Of a stretch of 64,000 bases of DNA, positions 35,507-42,956 are shown one piece after another. The translations under genes were made by a program, and so were the position numbers. Numbering within the stretch: the first letter of the stretch is position 1; every line of letters begins with the position of its first letter. The notes under the pieces were generated by a model that searched no databases, was not told the DNA's origin, and saw nothing but the letters and a program-made list of their open reading frames with translations. The stretch comes from Flavihumibacter cheonanensis. Its GTDB lineage: Bacteria; Bacteroidota; Bacteroidia; Chitinophagales; Chitinophagaceae. The stretch covers positions 558,001-622,000 of the forward strand of contig NZ_JAKRWF010000002.1 of assembly GCF_022352215.1 (NCBI RefSeq), in the 5' to 3' direction.

Positions 35507-35699
35507 CTGTAGGGGGAGGAGTCGAACCTCCACGGGGCAGTTAGCCGTAGTACAATGCTTAGTGGTCAACCCTGGTCGGCTTTATTACAGTCCAGTTTGC
35601 ACTGAACAGCAATACCAGTCGGCTCTATGCTACGTTTATCCTGTAATCCCCACCCCCGAGACGAGAGGGCATGTCTGCCAAAAATTTCATCACCCCACA
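35507..35699 (-). ncRNA. tRNA-like RNA, copy 1, with a 121-nt variable region
   Basis: Read on the minus strand it folds as a class II cloverleaf: acceptor TGTGGGG (35693-35699) with CCCTACA (35508-35514); D stem ATG/CAT and a Leu-like D loop with GGCAGA; anticodon stem CCCTC/GGGGG (35665-35669, 35653-35657) around loop TCGTCTC, reading GTC at 35660-35662; T arm GGAGG-TTCGACT-CCTCC (35515-35531); discriminator G at 35507. The variable region (35532-35652) is far larger than in any normal tRNA, is bounded by GGGG and CCCC, and has its own pairings (CGTAG/CTACG). No CCA is encoded. Base 33 of the loop is C, not U, so ordinary decoding is doubtful. Confidence 0.7.
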
Positions 35700-35723
35700 G
35701 TGTAAAGAGCAACTATTAAAAGC

Positions 35724-35843
35724 TGGCTGTAGGAGGAGGAGTCGAACCTCCACGGGGCAGTTAGTAAGTTTTCACTTCTTTATCCTGTAATCCCCACCCC
35801 CGAGACAAGGGGGCATGTCTGCCGAAAATTTCATCATCCCACA
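35724..35843 (-). ncRNA. tRNA-like RNA, copy 2, with a 45-nt variable region
   Basis: Same cloverleaf as the RNA at 35507, which lies 24 nt downstream. Acceptor TGTGGGA (35837-35843) pairs with TCCTACA (35728-35734); relative to copy 1 the inner pair changes from G-C to A-U, a compensated change. Anticodon stem CCCCC/GGGGG, loop TTGTCTC, anticodon GTC at 35804-35806; T arm 35735-35751 identical; discriminator G at 35727 followed by an encoded CCA at 35724-35726. In place of the 90-nt insert of copy 1 the variable arm has a small AAGT-GAAA-ACTT hairpin. Anticodon suggests Asp, but the D loop and long arm are Leu/Ser-like. Confidence 0.72.
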
Positions 35844-35868
35844 GTATATTCTAAGAACTTTGATAGTG

Positions 35869-35900
35869 CAAACATACAGCAAAAGGCCAATTCATTGCAA
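35869..35900 (-). promoter_or_regulatory. Promoter of the tandem tRNA-like RNAs
   Basis: Minus-strand TTTG (35897-35900), 20-nt spacer, TATGTTTG (35869-35876): a full match to the Bacteroidota sigma consensus. Transcription would start near 35862, about 20 nt before copy 2. Confidence 0.75.
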
Positions 35901-35985
35901 ATATTTCAAACAAAATTTAAAATATATTGAAATCATTCAAATAATTGTATATTGCAATAGAATTTATCAAAAAATACTTTCTAAA

Positions 35986-36453
35986 ATGGCTGGTAAATTG
36001 AATTTAGACAAACTGGATTATCAGATTATCCAGGAGATGATGGAAAATGCCGAAACGTCCTATGCTGATTTAGGTAAAAAGTTATTTGTTTCCGGTGGAA
36101 CTATTCATGTTCGCATCAAAAAATTACAGGAAATGGGCATCGTAAAAGGGAGCCGCCTGAACGTAGATCTGAAATTACTGGGGTACGATGTAATTGCCTT
36201 TATTGGTATTTACCTGGAAAAAAGTTCGTTGTATGACAATGTTGCGAAGGAACTCAGCAAGATTCCAGAGATTGTTCGGATGAATTATACAACTGGCAAT
36301 TACAGCATCCTGGCAGAGATTATTTGTAAGGATATCAATCATTTAAGAAATGTATTACACGACCAGTTGCAGAAAATCAAAGGAATTGAGCGAACCGAAA
36401 CCTTTATTTCGTTGGATGAGAGTTTGAACAGGAATGTGGAAGTACGGATATGA
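35986..36453 (+). CDS. Lrp/AsnC family transcriptional regulator
   Basis: 155 residues from ATG 35986 (MAGKLNLDKLDYQIIQ); the frame opens at 35815, but that ATG lies within the tRNA-like RNA. An N-terminal helix-turn-helix (about 8-60, SYADLGKKLFVSGGTIHVRIKKLQEMGIV) is followed by the RAM ligand-binding domain (about 70-150, with YTTGNYSILAEIICKD). Such proteins form octamers and respond to amino acids. It is divergent from the tRNA-like RNAs and shares the 140-nt AT-rich gap with them. Confidence 0.9.
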   Translation: MAGKLNLDKLDYQIIQEMMENAETSYADLGKKLFVSGGTIHVRIKKLQEMGIVKGSRLNVDLKLLGYDVIAFIGIYLEKSSLYDNVAKELSKIPEIVRMNYTTGNYSILAEIICKDINHLRNVLHDQLQKIKGIERTETFISLDESLNRNVEVRI

Positions 36454-36455
36454 GT

Positions 36456-36498
36456 ATGGAAGAGGGAGGAAAGGAAGAGGGAGGAAGGGAGGAGGGGA
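36456..36498 (+). repeat. Purine-rich repeat, copy 4
   Basis: Begins 2 nt after the lrp-type gene stop: GGAAGAGGGAGGAAAGG repeated, then GGAAGGGAGGAGGGG. Directly followed by an inverted heptad repeat. Confidence 0.65.
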
Positions 36499-36509
36499 TT
36501 GTGGAAGTT

Positions 36510-36552
36510 CTTCTCACGTCTCACATCTGACGTCTCACGTTTGCGTTTCACA
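36510..36552 (-). repeat. Heptanucleotide tandem repeat, copy 4 (inverted)
   Basis: On the minus strand the units are GTGA, GACGTCA, GATGTGA, GACGTGA, GAAGAAC: the same family in opposite direction. Confidence 0.8.
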
Positions 36553-36613
36553 TTTCTTGCGGTTCTTGGCGAGAAGCCCTATCTTTAAACTAAACGTATA
36601 ATTTACACATTAC

Positions 36614-37030
36614 ATGAAATCCGTTTTTGCCAGATTACTGCTTGCCTCTTTAACTACTGTTATCCTTTTACCTGCCTGTAGTGGCGGTGGAGATGATCCG
36701 GAACCTGCAGAAGAAAACCTTGTAATCACAACTACCCCTGTTTTAAATGGTCAGCAGGAAGCAGTGGCTCCGGGACCCAATTTCCCATTGACTGTAACTG
36801 TGACTTCCAAAATGCCTCCGCAGGGAGTACGTATTGAAGTTTCTGCACGCCCGGATGGAAGCGGTACAACGGCTTTCTTTACTGCTAATCAGACTACCTC
36901 CAATGCCACTACCAATTTCACAATAACGAATACGCCTCAATTGACGGTTTCACGGGTTACCGTAACTGTTACTTCCGTTTCAAAACCAAGTAATAATAAG
37001 ACGGGATTTTATCTGTATTCACGCAAGTGA
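36614..37030 (+). CDS. Hypothetical lipoprotein
   Basis: 138 residues. Lipobox LLPACSGGG gives a lipid-anchored mature protein of about 115 residues rich in Thr/Val beta-strands (LTVTVTSKMPPQGVRIEVSA and VSRVTVTVTSVSKPS), resembling an immunoglobulin-like fold. No family recognised. Monocistronic by position; the stop TGA at 37028-37030 is itself part of a heptad repeat. Confidence 0.6.
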   Translation: MKSVFARLLLASLTTVILLPACSGGGDDPEPAEENLVITTTPVLNGQQEAVAPGPNFPLTVTVTSKMPPQGVRIEVSARPDGSGTTAFFTANQTTSNATTNFTITNTPQLTVSRVTVTVTSVSKPSNNKTGFYLYSRK

Positions 37031-37062
37031 GATGTGAGACGTCAGATGTGAGACGTGAGAAG
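37027..37062 (+). repeat. Heptanucleotide tandem repeat, copy 5
   Basis: GTGA, GATGTGA, GACGTCA, GATGTGA, GACGTGA, GAAGATA. The TGA stop of the lipoprotein gene is in its first unit. Confidence 0.85.
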
Positions 37063-37065
37063 ATA

Positions 37066-38220
37066 TCAGGAGCGAACGTCGAGGGCGTCGCGAATGCCGT
37101 TGCCAATAAGATTAAAAGCGAGAACCAATAACATAATTGCAAAACCCGGTGCCAATGCAAGCATCGGGTTATTTGTTATAATAAAATTATAGTTCTCCTT
37201 AATCATGGCTCCCCAACTGGGTTGAGGGGGCTGTACGCCCACTCCTAAAAAACTGAGTCCTGCTTCCACCACAATGGCAGAAGCAAAATTTGCAGCGGCC
37301 ACTACCAACACGGGTCCCATTATGTTGGGAAGGATATGTTTTACAAGGATTCTGAAATCCCGGTAGCCCAGTGCTCTCGCAGCTTCCACATATTCCAGGT
37401 TTCGGGTTGCAATCAATTGCCCACGGACCAGCCTGGCCACATTCACCCACATGGTTAGTCCCACCGCAATAAACACCTGCCAGAAACCCTTGCCCAACAG
37501 CAATGTTATCGCAAATACCAGTAAGAGTGTGGGAATGCTCCAGATGACATTGATCAGCCACATAATTACCTGATCTGATTTGCCCCCATAAAATCCGGCA
37601 ATGCTTCCGAGCAAAAGCCCGATTGTGAGTGATAGCACCATCGCGATACCACCCACCAATAAACTGATCCGGGTACCGATGATGAGCCGGCTCAGCATGT
37701 CGCGGCCAAATTTATCCGTTCCCAAAAGAAAACGTTGTTCTTTAATATAGCGATCGGGGTTAACCGAAACAATCGATTGCTGGTTGTTCAGTTTTTGATC
37801 GGAGCTTGTTGTCTGGGTAGAGGCATGCTGATCAACCGAAAATAGTGTAAGCGAAAAAGCGACTCTATCGTATAAGTCTTCATCGATGAATTGTTGCACA
37901 ACCACTGAATCCTGGTCCCATTCATGACTACCAATCGGGATAAAGGTGAAGCGATCGGGTTGTCCGAACAGGGTGCGTTTCCACCAGGATACTTCTGGGG
38001 GTTGAGGAGATTTTGGGAGTAAGAGAAATTGCTGCCGGAAGCCGGGAGGGCGACTTGCAATTTCTACGATCATTCGGTTGGCATCCGGACTGCTATCCGG
38101 ACTAATCCAATATCCGAATATTGCCAGCAATACAGCAAGGATAGTAATCAAGCCTCCAATAATGGTGGAAGGTTGTCGTATTAATTTCAACCAGACAGAG
38201 GGTGATTCAGCAGCTGACAT
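37066..38220 (-). CDS. Peptide/nickel-type ABC transporter permease (OppC family)
   Basis: 384 residues from ATG 38220; earlier Met codons overlap the glycosyltransferase gene. An OppC N-terminal helix (about 20-42) is followed by a long periplasmic part (about 45-150) that is unusual in size, then the BPD_transp_1 domain with GTDKFGRDMLSRLIIGTR, EAARALGYRDFRILVKHILPN (EAA loop) and LGVGVQPPQPSWGAMI. It should form a permease with an OppB partner, which is not nearby. Last gene of a minus-strand operon with the glycosyltransferase (17 nt) and hydrolase. Confidence 0.85.
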   Translation of the reverse strand: MSAAESPSVWLKLIRQPSTIIGGLITILAVLLAIFGYWISPDSSPDANRMIVEIASRPPGFRQQFLLLPKSPQPPEVSWWKRTLFGQPDRFTFIPIGSHEWDQDSVVVQQFIDEDLYDRVAFSLTLFSVDQHASTQTTSSDQKLNNQQSIVSVNPDRYIKEQRFLLGTDKFGRDMLSRLIIGTRISLLVGGIAMVLSLTIGLLLGSIAGFYGGKSDQVIMWLINVIWSIPTLLLVFAITLLLGKGFWQVFIAVGLTMWVNVARLVRGQLIATRNLEYVEAARALGYRDFRILVKHILPNIMGPVLVVAAANFASAIVVEAGLSFLGVGVQPPQPSWGAMIKENYNFIITNNPMLALAPGFAIMLLVLAFNLIGNGIRDALDVRS

Positions 38221-38237
38221 GTGATAAAAATAAACAA

Positions 38238-39380
38238 TTAGCGAACTTGACGACCCTTCCATTGATAGGTTCCGAACTGTCCGAAGGTTCCTGCTGCTAC
38301 CGTATACAAAATATGAAGTGGTTGATAAAAGGGGAAGAAAGTAACGAGGCGGGAGTAACCGAAAAATTCACCAACCCGGATCATGAAGGGCCACTCAATG
38401 AGTGTTTTAATCAGTATTGCAGGCAGCGCAATCCACCATAGCTTTTGGATAAAGATTCCTGAGATCAATAGAATCAGCAAGAGCAGATTTAATAGGTAAA
38501 CTAACAAAAGCACCCATTTGAGTCGGGATTCCTGATAAGTTCGGGCTTTACTCGCCCAGCGTATTCGTTGCTGAAGAAAGCTGGTAATATCGGGCATGGC
38601 AGCTGTTTCAACAATTGCATTTTTACTTTTCAGGTAAGCGGATTTTCCTGGAAAGCGGGCAGCAATTTTTTGATGAAGAAACATGTCATCTCCGGATGCA
38701 AGCTGGTCAATTCCTTCAAATCCGTTGACATCGAGAAAAGCGGATTTCAGATAAGATAGATTTGCGCCATTGCTCATAGCATGAAAGCCTTTGGAAATGG
38801 AAGCACCAGTGATTCCCTGGAGACTAATGAAATCAAGTGCCTGAAAATGGGTAAGCCATGAAGTGCCGCAACTAATTTTTACCGGTCCGGATATAAAGCA
38901 GGCGCCTGTATTCTGCTGGAAAAAAACATGCTGGAGGATCCAGTCGGGCGGCAGTAAACAATCTGCATCTGTAGTTAGTATTAGTTCTCCGGATGCCAAG
39001 GCAATACCGGTTTCAAGTGCCTTTTTTTTGTAGGAATTGATTGGCAGTACGGGTAGCTTGTCTGACAGCCGGATCAGTTTAATTCCCTGGCCCGCATATT
39101 CCTCCACAATTGCAGCTGTGTTGTCTTCGGAATGATCGTCTATTACCATACATTCCCGCAATTCAAAAGGATAGCTTTGTTTCAGATAAGATTCTATACA
39201 GGCTCGGATATTCGAGCCTTCATTCCTGGCCGGAATCAAAACAGTAATTTTTAATGCAGGAGTAAAGTTTGACGGAATCTCATCCTGCCCGGCTACTGCC
39301 TTCCAGCTCCGGTGGTAGAAAGCTATAAGTGCAGCATATAAAACCAGCAGCAGCAATGTTATGAATACCAGGATGGTCAT
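38238..39380 (-). CDS. Family 2 glycosyltransferase, membrane-bound
   Basis: 380 residues. N-terminal helix (about 2-20), then a GT-A domain with VLIPARNEGSNIRACIESYL, CMVIDDHSED, LTTDADCLLP (DxD-like) and QQRIRWASKARTY (QxxRW, the processive-type acceptor motif), and three C-terminal helices (about 285-365). It probably adds or polymerises sugars on a lipid or surface glycan at the inner face. 12 nt after the hydrolase gene, 17 nt before the OppC-type gene. Confidence 0.87.
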   Translation of the reverse strand: MTILVFITLLLLVLYAALIAFYHRSWKAVAGQDEIPSNFTPALKITVLIPARNEGSNIRACIESYLKQSYPFELRECMVIDDHSEDNTAAIVEEYAGQGIKLIRLSDKLPVLPINSYKKKALETGIALASGELILTTDADCLLPPDWILQHVFFQQNTGACFISGPVKISCGTSWLTHFQALDFISLQGITGASISKGFHAMSNGANLSYLKSAFLDVNGFEGIDQLASGDDMFLHQKIAARFPGKSAYLKSKNAIVETAAMPDITSFLQQRIRWASKARTYQESRLKWVLLLVYLLNLLLLILLISGIFIQKLWWIALPAILIKTLIEWPFMIRVGEFFGYSRLVTFFPFYQPLHILYTVAAGTFGQFGTYQWKGRQVR

Positions 39381-39392
39381 GAGGTGGAAGCA

Positions 39393-40214
39393 TCAGGCGC
39401 CGGGTTCGTGAATAGGCAGCCGGATTGCTGCGGCAATATTAGGCGTAATGGCCGGATCAAGCAAACGGTGACCTGAATTAAGCAGGATGGTAGTTGATAA
39501 GTCAGCATTATTTTCCTCCATCCACCGGCCATGCGAAACTGGAATGATCCGGTCAAATTTTCCGAAGAATTGCCTTAGTGGAATTTGATTTGTTATCAAT
39601 TGATCTCTTAATTTAACCTTGTTAACGTTAAAGTTTTTGTAGAAGGTCCAGCGTTCATACAAATCTTTCCTGGCCTTTTCCTGAAGCAGGAACTGAATAG
39701 AGAATTTATAAATTCCCGGGTGAAGCAGTTTTAGTGACCTTGAAAATTTCATGGCTTTCAAAAACCATTGAGGTTGTTGCATCGTAAACTTAAAGAGGCG
39801 ATTCCCCCAACCTGTTTTGGTGGCAATCCAATACCAGGGGTTACGATGAAAACCATCCGGTGCAAACAACCAGAGTTCTTCTATTGGCAACCTGCTGTTG
39901 GCTGCCAGGCAGCTGACCAAACGCCCTCCCATTGAATAGCCTGCGAGTACCATGGAATTAAACTCATGCTCCTGCATCAGCAATCGAATTATTTCTTCCA
40001 GGTCTTTGGGCGCAAATGGGGAGGCAGCTTGCCAGACTGATTTTCCGTGAAGCGGCAGATCAGGACAAATAAATGTAAACTCCCTACTCAATTCAGCAGC
40101 CAGGGAGTGAAAGGAAATTCCGCTTTCACCATACCCGTGAAGAGCGATCACCCAACGGGGACCGTTCCCGATCAGCTGATAGTGGAGGTATTGATTCCGG
40201 AAGGAAATCTTCAT
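39393..40214 (-). CDS. Alpha/beta hydrolase
   Basis: 273 residues, no signal peptide. Oxyanion motif ALHGYGESG (HG), nucleophile elbow LAGYSMGGRLVS (GxSxG), an Asp region in FGKFDRIIPVSHGRW and the final catalytic His in LNSGHRLLD. Belongs to the alpha/beta hydrolase fold; substrate not known. First gene of a minus-strand operon and divergent from the MarR gene (96-nt gap). Confidence 0.85.
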   Translation of the reverse strand: MKISFRNQYLHYQLIGNGPRWVIALHGYGESGISFHSLAAELSREFTFICPDLPLHGKSVWQAASPFAPKDLEEIIRLLMQEHEFNSMVLAGYSMGGRLVSCLAANSRLPIEELWLFAPDGFHRNPWYWIATKTGWGNRLFKFTMQQPQWFLKAMKFSRSLKLLHPGIYKFSIQFLLQEKARKDLYERWTFYKNFNVNKVKLRDQLITNQIPLRQFFGKFDRIIPVSHGRWMEENNADLSTTILLNSGHRLLDPAITPNIAAAIRLPIHEPGA

Positions 40215-40290
40215 GTTGGATAGCGAATATTTTTCCGTCCGAAATTAGCAGGAAAAGATTGCAGGAGTCAAGAAAATTTAGTACATTCGA

Positions 40291-40306
40291 ATAGTTGTTT
40301 AACTAA
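40291..40306 (+). promoter_or_regulatory. Candidate MarR operator
   Basis: Perfect inverted repeat TAGTT-GTTT-AACTA (40292-40305) ending 5 nt before the MarR ATG. It fits autoregulation by a MarR dimer and could also act on the divergent hydrolase gene. Confidence 0.4.
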
Positions 40307-40310
40307 CTAT

Positions 40311-40751
40311 ATGCCAAACAACCAATTTAAGAAAGGCGAGTTATACAGTTTTATCACGGGTAAGGCATCGACAGCAATAGCGAGGCGGTTACAGAAAAAA
40401 TTCAACTCGGCTCAACTGAACCTGACCATAGAGCAATGGAGTGTATTATATCATCTATGGAAAGAGGATGGGATTAGTCAGCAGGAATTATGTAATGCCA
40501 CTTTCCGGGATAAACCCAGTATTACGAGGCTGGTGGACAATCTGGAAAAGCTGAAACTGGTAAAGCGGGTAGCATCGAAAGAAGACCGCCGGATGAATAT
40601 GATTTACCTGACACCGGAAGCACGTAAGATGCAGGAAGCATCAATGGAGCTGGCAGAAGAGACCTTGAATGAAGCGCTTACCGGTGTACCGGCTGATCAG
40701 GTGGAGATATGTAAAGCAGTGTTGCAGATTGTTTATGACAATTTAAAGTGA
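40311..40751 (+). CDS. MarR family transcriptional regulator
   Basis: 146 residues. Winged helix with EQWSVLYHLWKEDGISQQEL, the recognition helix region DKPSITRLVDNLEKLKLVKR and the wing SKEDRRMNMIYLT, all typical MarR signatures. As it lies 49 nt before the acyl-CoA dehydrogenase gene, it may control fatty-acid or acyl-aromatic use. Its last codons run into a heptad repeat. Confidence 0.9.
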   Translation: MPNNQFKKGELYSFITGKASTAIARRLQKKFNSAQLNLTIEQWSVLYHLWKEDGISQQELCNATFRDKPSITRLVDNLEKLKLVKRVASKEDRRMNMIYLTPEARKMQEASMELAEETLNEALTGVPADQVEICKAVLQIVYDNLK

Positions 40752-40772
40752 GACGTCAGACGTGAAATGAGA
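40748..40772 (+). repeat. Heptanucleotide tandem repeat, copy 6 (short)
   Basis: GTGA, GACGTCA, GACGTGA, AATGAGA. The TGA of the first unit is the MarR stop codon (40749-40751). Confidence 0.7.
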
Positions 40773-40800
40773 GATCTATTAACTATTTAATCTTATAACA

Positions 40801-42597
40801 ATGTCCAGTGCATCCCAACAACAAGCGACCATCCTTAAGGGTGGCGAATGGCTGATCAAAGAAAGTTCCCCGTTTGAAACCTTTATACCTGAGGATTTTA
40901 ACGAAGAGCAGCAAATGGTAAAAGATATGTGTGCCAGTTTCTTGGACACGGAAGTTTTACCCATTGTAGACCGGATTGATAAATTGGAGCAGGGCTTAAT
41001 GCCTTCCCTGGTGGAGAAAGCGGGTGAGCAGGGCTTGTTGGGAACATCTATTCCTGAGGAATTTGGCGGACTAGGGAAAGATTTCATAACTGCTACCCTG
41101 GTGAATGAAGGCCTGGGCGGTGGATTTTCTTTTTCTGTAGCGGTAGCGGCACATACCGGGATTGGCACACTGCCCATTTTGTATTTTGGAGCACCGGAGC
41201 AAAAAGCTAAGTATATACCCAAGCTGGCAACCGGAGAATGGAAGGGTGCATACGGATTGACAGAGCCAAACTCCGGGTCTGATGCATTAGGCGCCAAAAC
41301 AACAGCTAAGCTATCGGAAGATGGAAAATATTATATCCTGAACGGGCAAAAATGCTGGATCACCAATGGCGGCTTTGCGGACGTCTATACCGTGTTTGCT
41401 AAAGTGGATGGCGATAAGTTCACCGGTTTTATTGTAGAGCGTGGAATGGAAGGGTTTACGCAGGGTCCGGAAGAACACAAAATGGGTATTAAAGGATCCT
41501 CCACAGTTCAATTGTATTTTCAGGATTGCAAAGTGCCGGTTGAAAATGTATTAGGAGAGATCGGTAAGGGGCATATCATTGCTTTTAATATCCTGAATAT
41601 TGGTCGCCTTAAATTATGTGCCGCCGCACTGGGTGGAGCCAAGCGGGCTTTTAATACCTCCATCGAGTATGCCAATACACGGGAGCAGTTCAAGCAGCCC
41701 ATCAGCAATTTCGGTGCAATCAAAAACAAGATTGCGGAAATGGCCATCCAGATCTGGGTATGTGAATCGGCACTTTACCGTTCCAGTAAATGGATTGATA
41801 ATAAAGAAGTGGAATTACTTGGCAGCGGTAAACCATTTAATGAAGCGCTGTTAGGCGCTGCAGAGGAGTATGCCATTGAATGTGCCATGCTAAAAGTATT
41901 TGGAAGTGAGGTATTAGATTTCGTGGTAGATGAAGGGGTACAGATCCATGGTGGAAATGGATTCAGTGACGAATACATTATTTCAAAAGCGTATCGCGAT
42001 AGCCGGATTAACCGGATCTATGAGGGAACGAATGAAATTAACCGGTTACTTACCGTTGATATGGTTTTGAAGCGTGCCATGAAAGGCAAGCTGGATTTGC
42101 TAAATCCGGCTATGGCAGTAATGAAAGAACTCATGAGCATTCCAGATTTTGGTTCGGGGGACGAGCAAGCATTTGATGCTGAGAAAAAACTCATTGCCAA
42201 TTTCAAAAAGGCGATCCTGATGACTGCAGGGGCTGCGGTTCAGAAGCTTCAGATGAAGATCGAAGCTGAACAGGAAATCCTGATGAATATTGCCGATATG
42301 GCCATCCTGACCTATAATGCAGAATCCGCCTTACTGCGCCTTATGAAGCTGTCTGACCAGCGTGGAGAAGGCCAATGCCAGTTGGAAGCAGATATGGCAA
42401 GGACCTACCTTTACGACGTGGCTGATAAGATCAATAAATATGGAAAAGACGCCATTAATGCTTTTGCGGATGGTGATGAGCAACGTATGATGCTACTGGG
42501 GCTGAAACGCTTCACTAAAGCAGCGGCCTTTAACAGTAAGGAAGCAAGGAGAAGGATCTCGGCGAAAATACTTGCGGACAATCGCTATCCCCTCTAA
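40801..42597 (+). CDS. Acyl-CoA dehydrogenase (VLCAD-like, long form)
   Basis: 598 residues, longer than the 380 of short-chain types because of a C-terminal extension (about 450-598) as in VLCAD/ACAD9. Motifs: LTEPNSGSDALGAKTTA (FAD domain), CWITNGGFADVYTVFAK, QIHGGNGFSDEY and RIYEGTNEINRLL, where the Glu is the catalytic base. It performs the first step of fatty-acid beta-oxidation using an electron transfer flavoprotein. Followed by a strong terminator. The MarR gene upstream may regulate it. Confidence 0.92.
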   Translation: MSSASQQQATILKGGEWLIKESSPFETFIPEDFNEEQQMVKDMCASFLDTEVLPIVDRIDKLEQGLMPSLVEKAGEQGLLGTSIPEEFGGLGKDFITATLVNEGLGGGFSFSVAVAAHTGIGTLPILYFGAPEQKAKYIPKLATGEWKGAYGLTEPNSGSDALGAKTTAKLSEDGKYYILNGQKCWITNGGFADVYTVFAKVDGDKFTGFIVERGMEGFTQGPEEHKMGIKGSSTVQLYFQDCKVPVENVLGEIGKGHIIAFNILNIGRLKLCAAALGGAKRAFNTSIEYANTREQFKQPISNFGAIKNKIAEMAIQIWVCESALYRSSKWIDNKEVELLGSGKPFNEALLGAAEEYAIECAMLKVFGSEVLDFVVDEGVQIHGGNGFSDEYIISKAYRDSRINRIYEGTNEINRLLTVDMVLKRAMKGKLDLLNPAMAVMKELMSIPDFGSGDEQAFDAEKKLIANFKKAILMTAGAAVQKLQMKIEAEQEILMNIADMAILTYNAESALLRLMKLSDQRGEGQCQLEADMARTYLYDVADKINKYGKDAINAFADGDEQRMMLLGLKRFTKAAAFNSKEARRRISAKILADNRYPL

Positions 42598-42625
42598 AAA
42601 TCATATTTTATAAATGTTTACACTT

Positions 42626-42649
42626 AAGGAGCCTAAGGCTCCTTTTTTT
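42626..42649 (+). terminator. Rho-independent terminator after the acyl-CoA dehydrogenase gene
   Basis: AAGGAGCC, loop TAA, GGCTCCTT followed by five more T. Confidence 0.9.
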
Positions 42650-42956
42650 ATACCTGCAATAAATTGACATATGTTTAGCTTATTTTAACATTTGCCAAAA
42701 TAAATATTAAGTGTTTGATTGACTGTTATAATTTTTAACATATATTCAACATTGTAACCAAGCTAAAACCATTTTTATGTCACGATTGCTGCTCTGGCTC
42801 CGCCATGTTCGGGGCGATTTGTACCATTCTATAAGACAGTTCCCTATTTATCTATTGATAGTTAATGTTTTACGTCTGATTTTGACGATACAAAAGAGGT
42901 GCGTGTTGCGCATCAATTAACTCTAATCCAATTCAATCATTTTTTAATCTACTTAA
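42650..42956. other. Gene-free spacer before the SusC gene
   Basis: About 300 nt, AT-rich. No exact TTTG/TAnnTTTG promoter pair was found; near matches (TTTG at 42691, GTGTTTG about 20 nt later) are imperfect. No ORF or hairpin of note. Confidence 0.5.

Noticed and set aside
35507-35843. The tandem RNAs as tmRNA
   Set aside because: tmRNA has no anticodon arm and carries a tag reading frame and pseudoknots; here D, anticodon and T arms are all present and no tag frame exists.
35507-35843. The tandem RNAs as ordinary tRNA-Asp genes
   Set aside because: The anticodon reads GTC, but tRNA-Asp is class I with a 4-5 nt variable loop; here it is 45 and 121 nt, base 37 is a pyrimidine and base 33 is C in copy 1.
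35815-35985. Longer N-terminus of the Lrp/AsnC protein from ATG 35815
   Set aside because: That ATG lies inside the D stem of the tRNA-like RNA and the added 57 residues do not resemble Lrp; ATG 35986 gives the normal start.
42690-42720. Promoter for the SusC gene (TTTG and a TTTG-ending box)
   Set aside because: The second box lacks the TA of TAnnTTTG and lies about 240 nt from the start codon.
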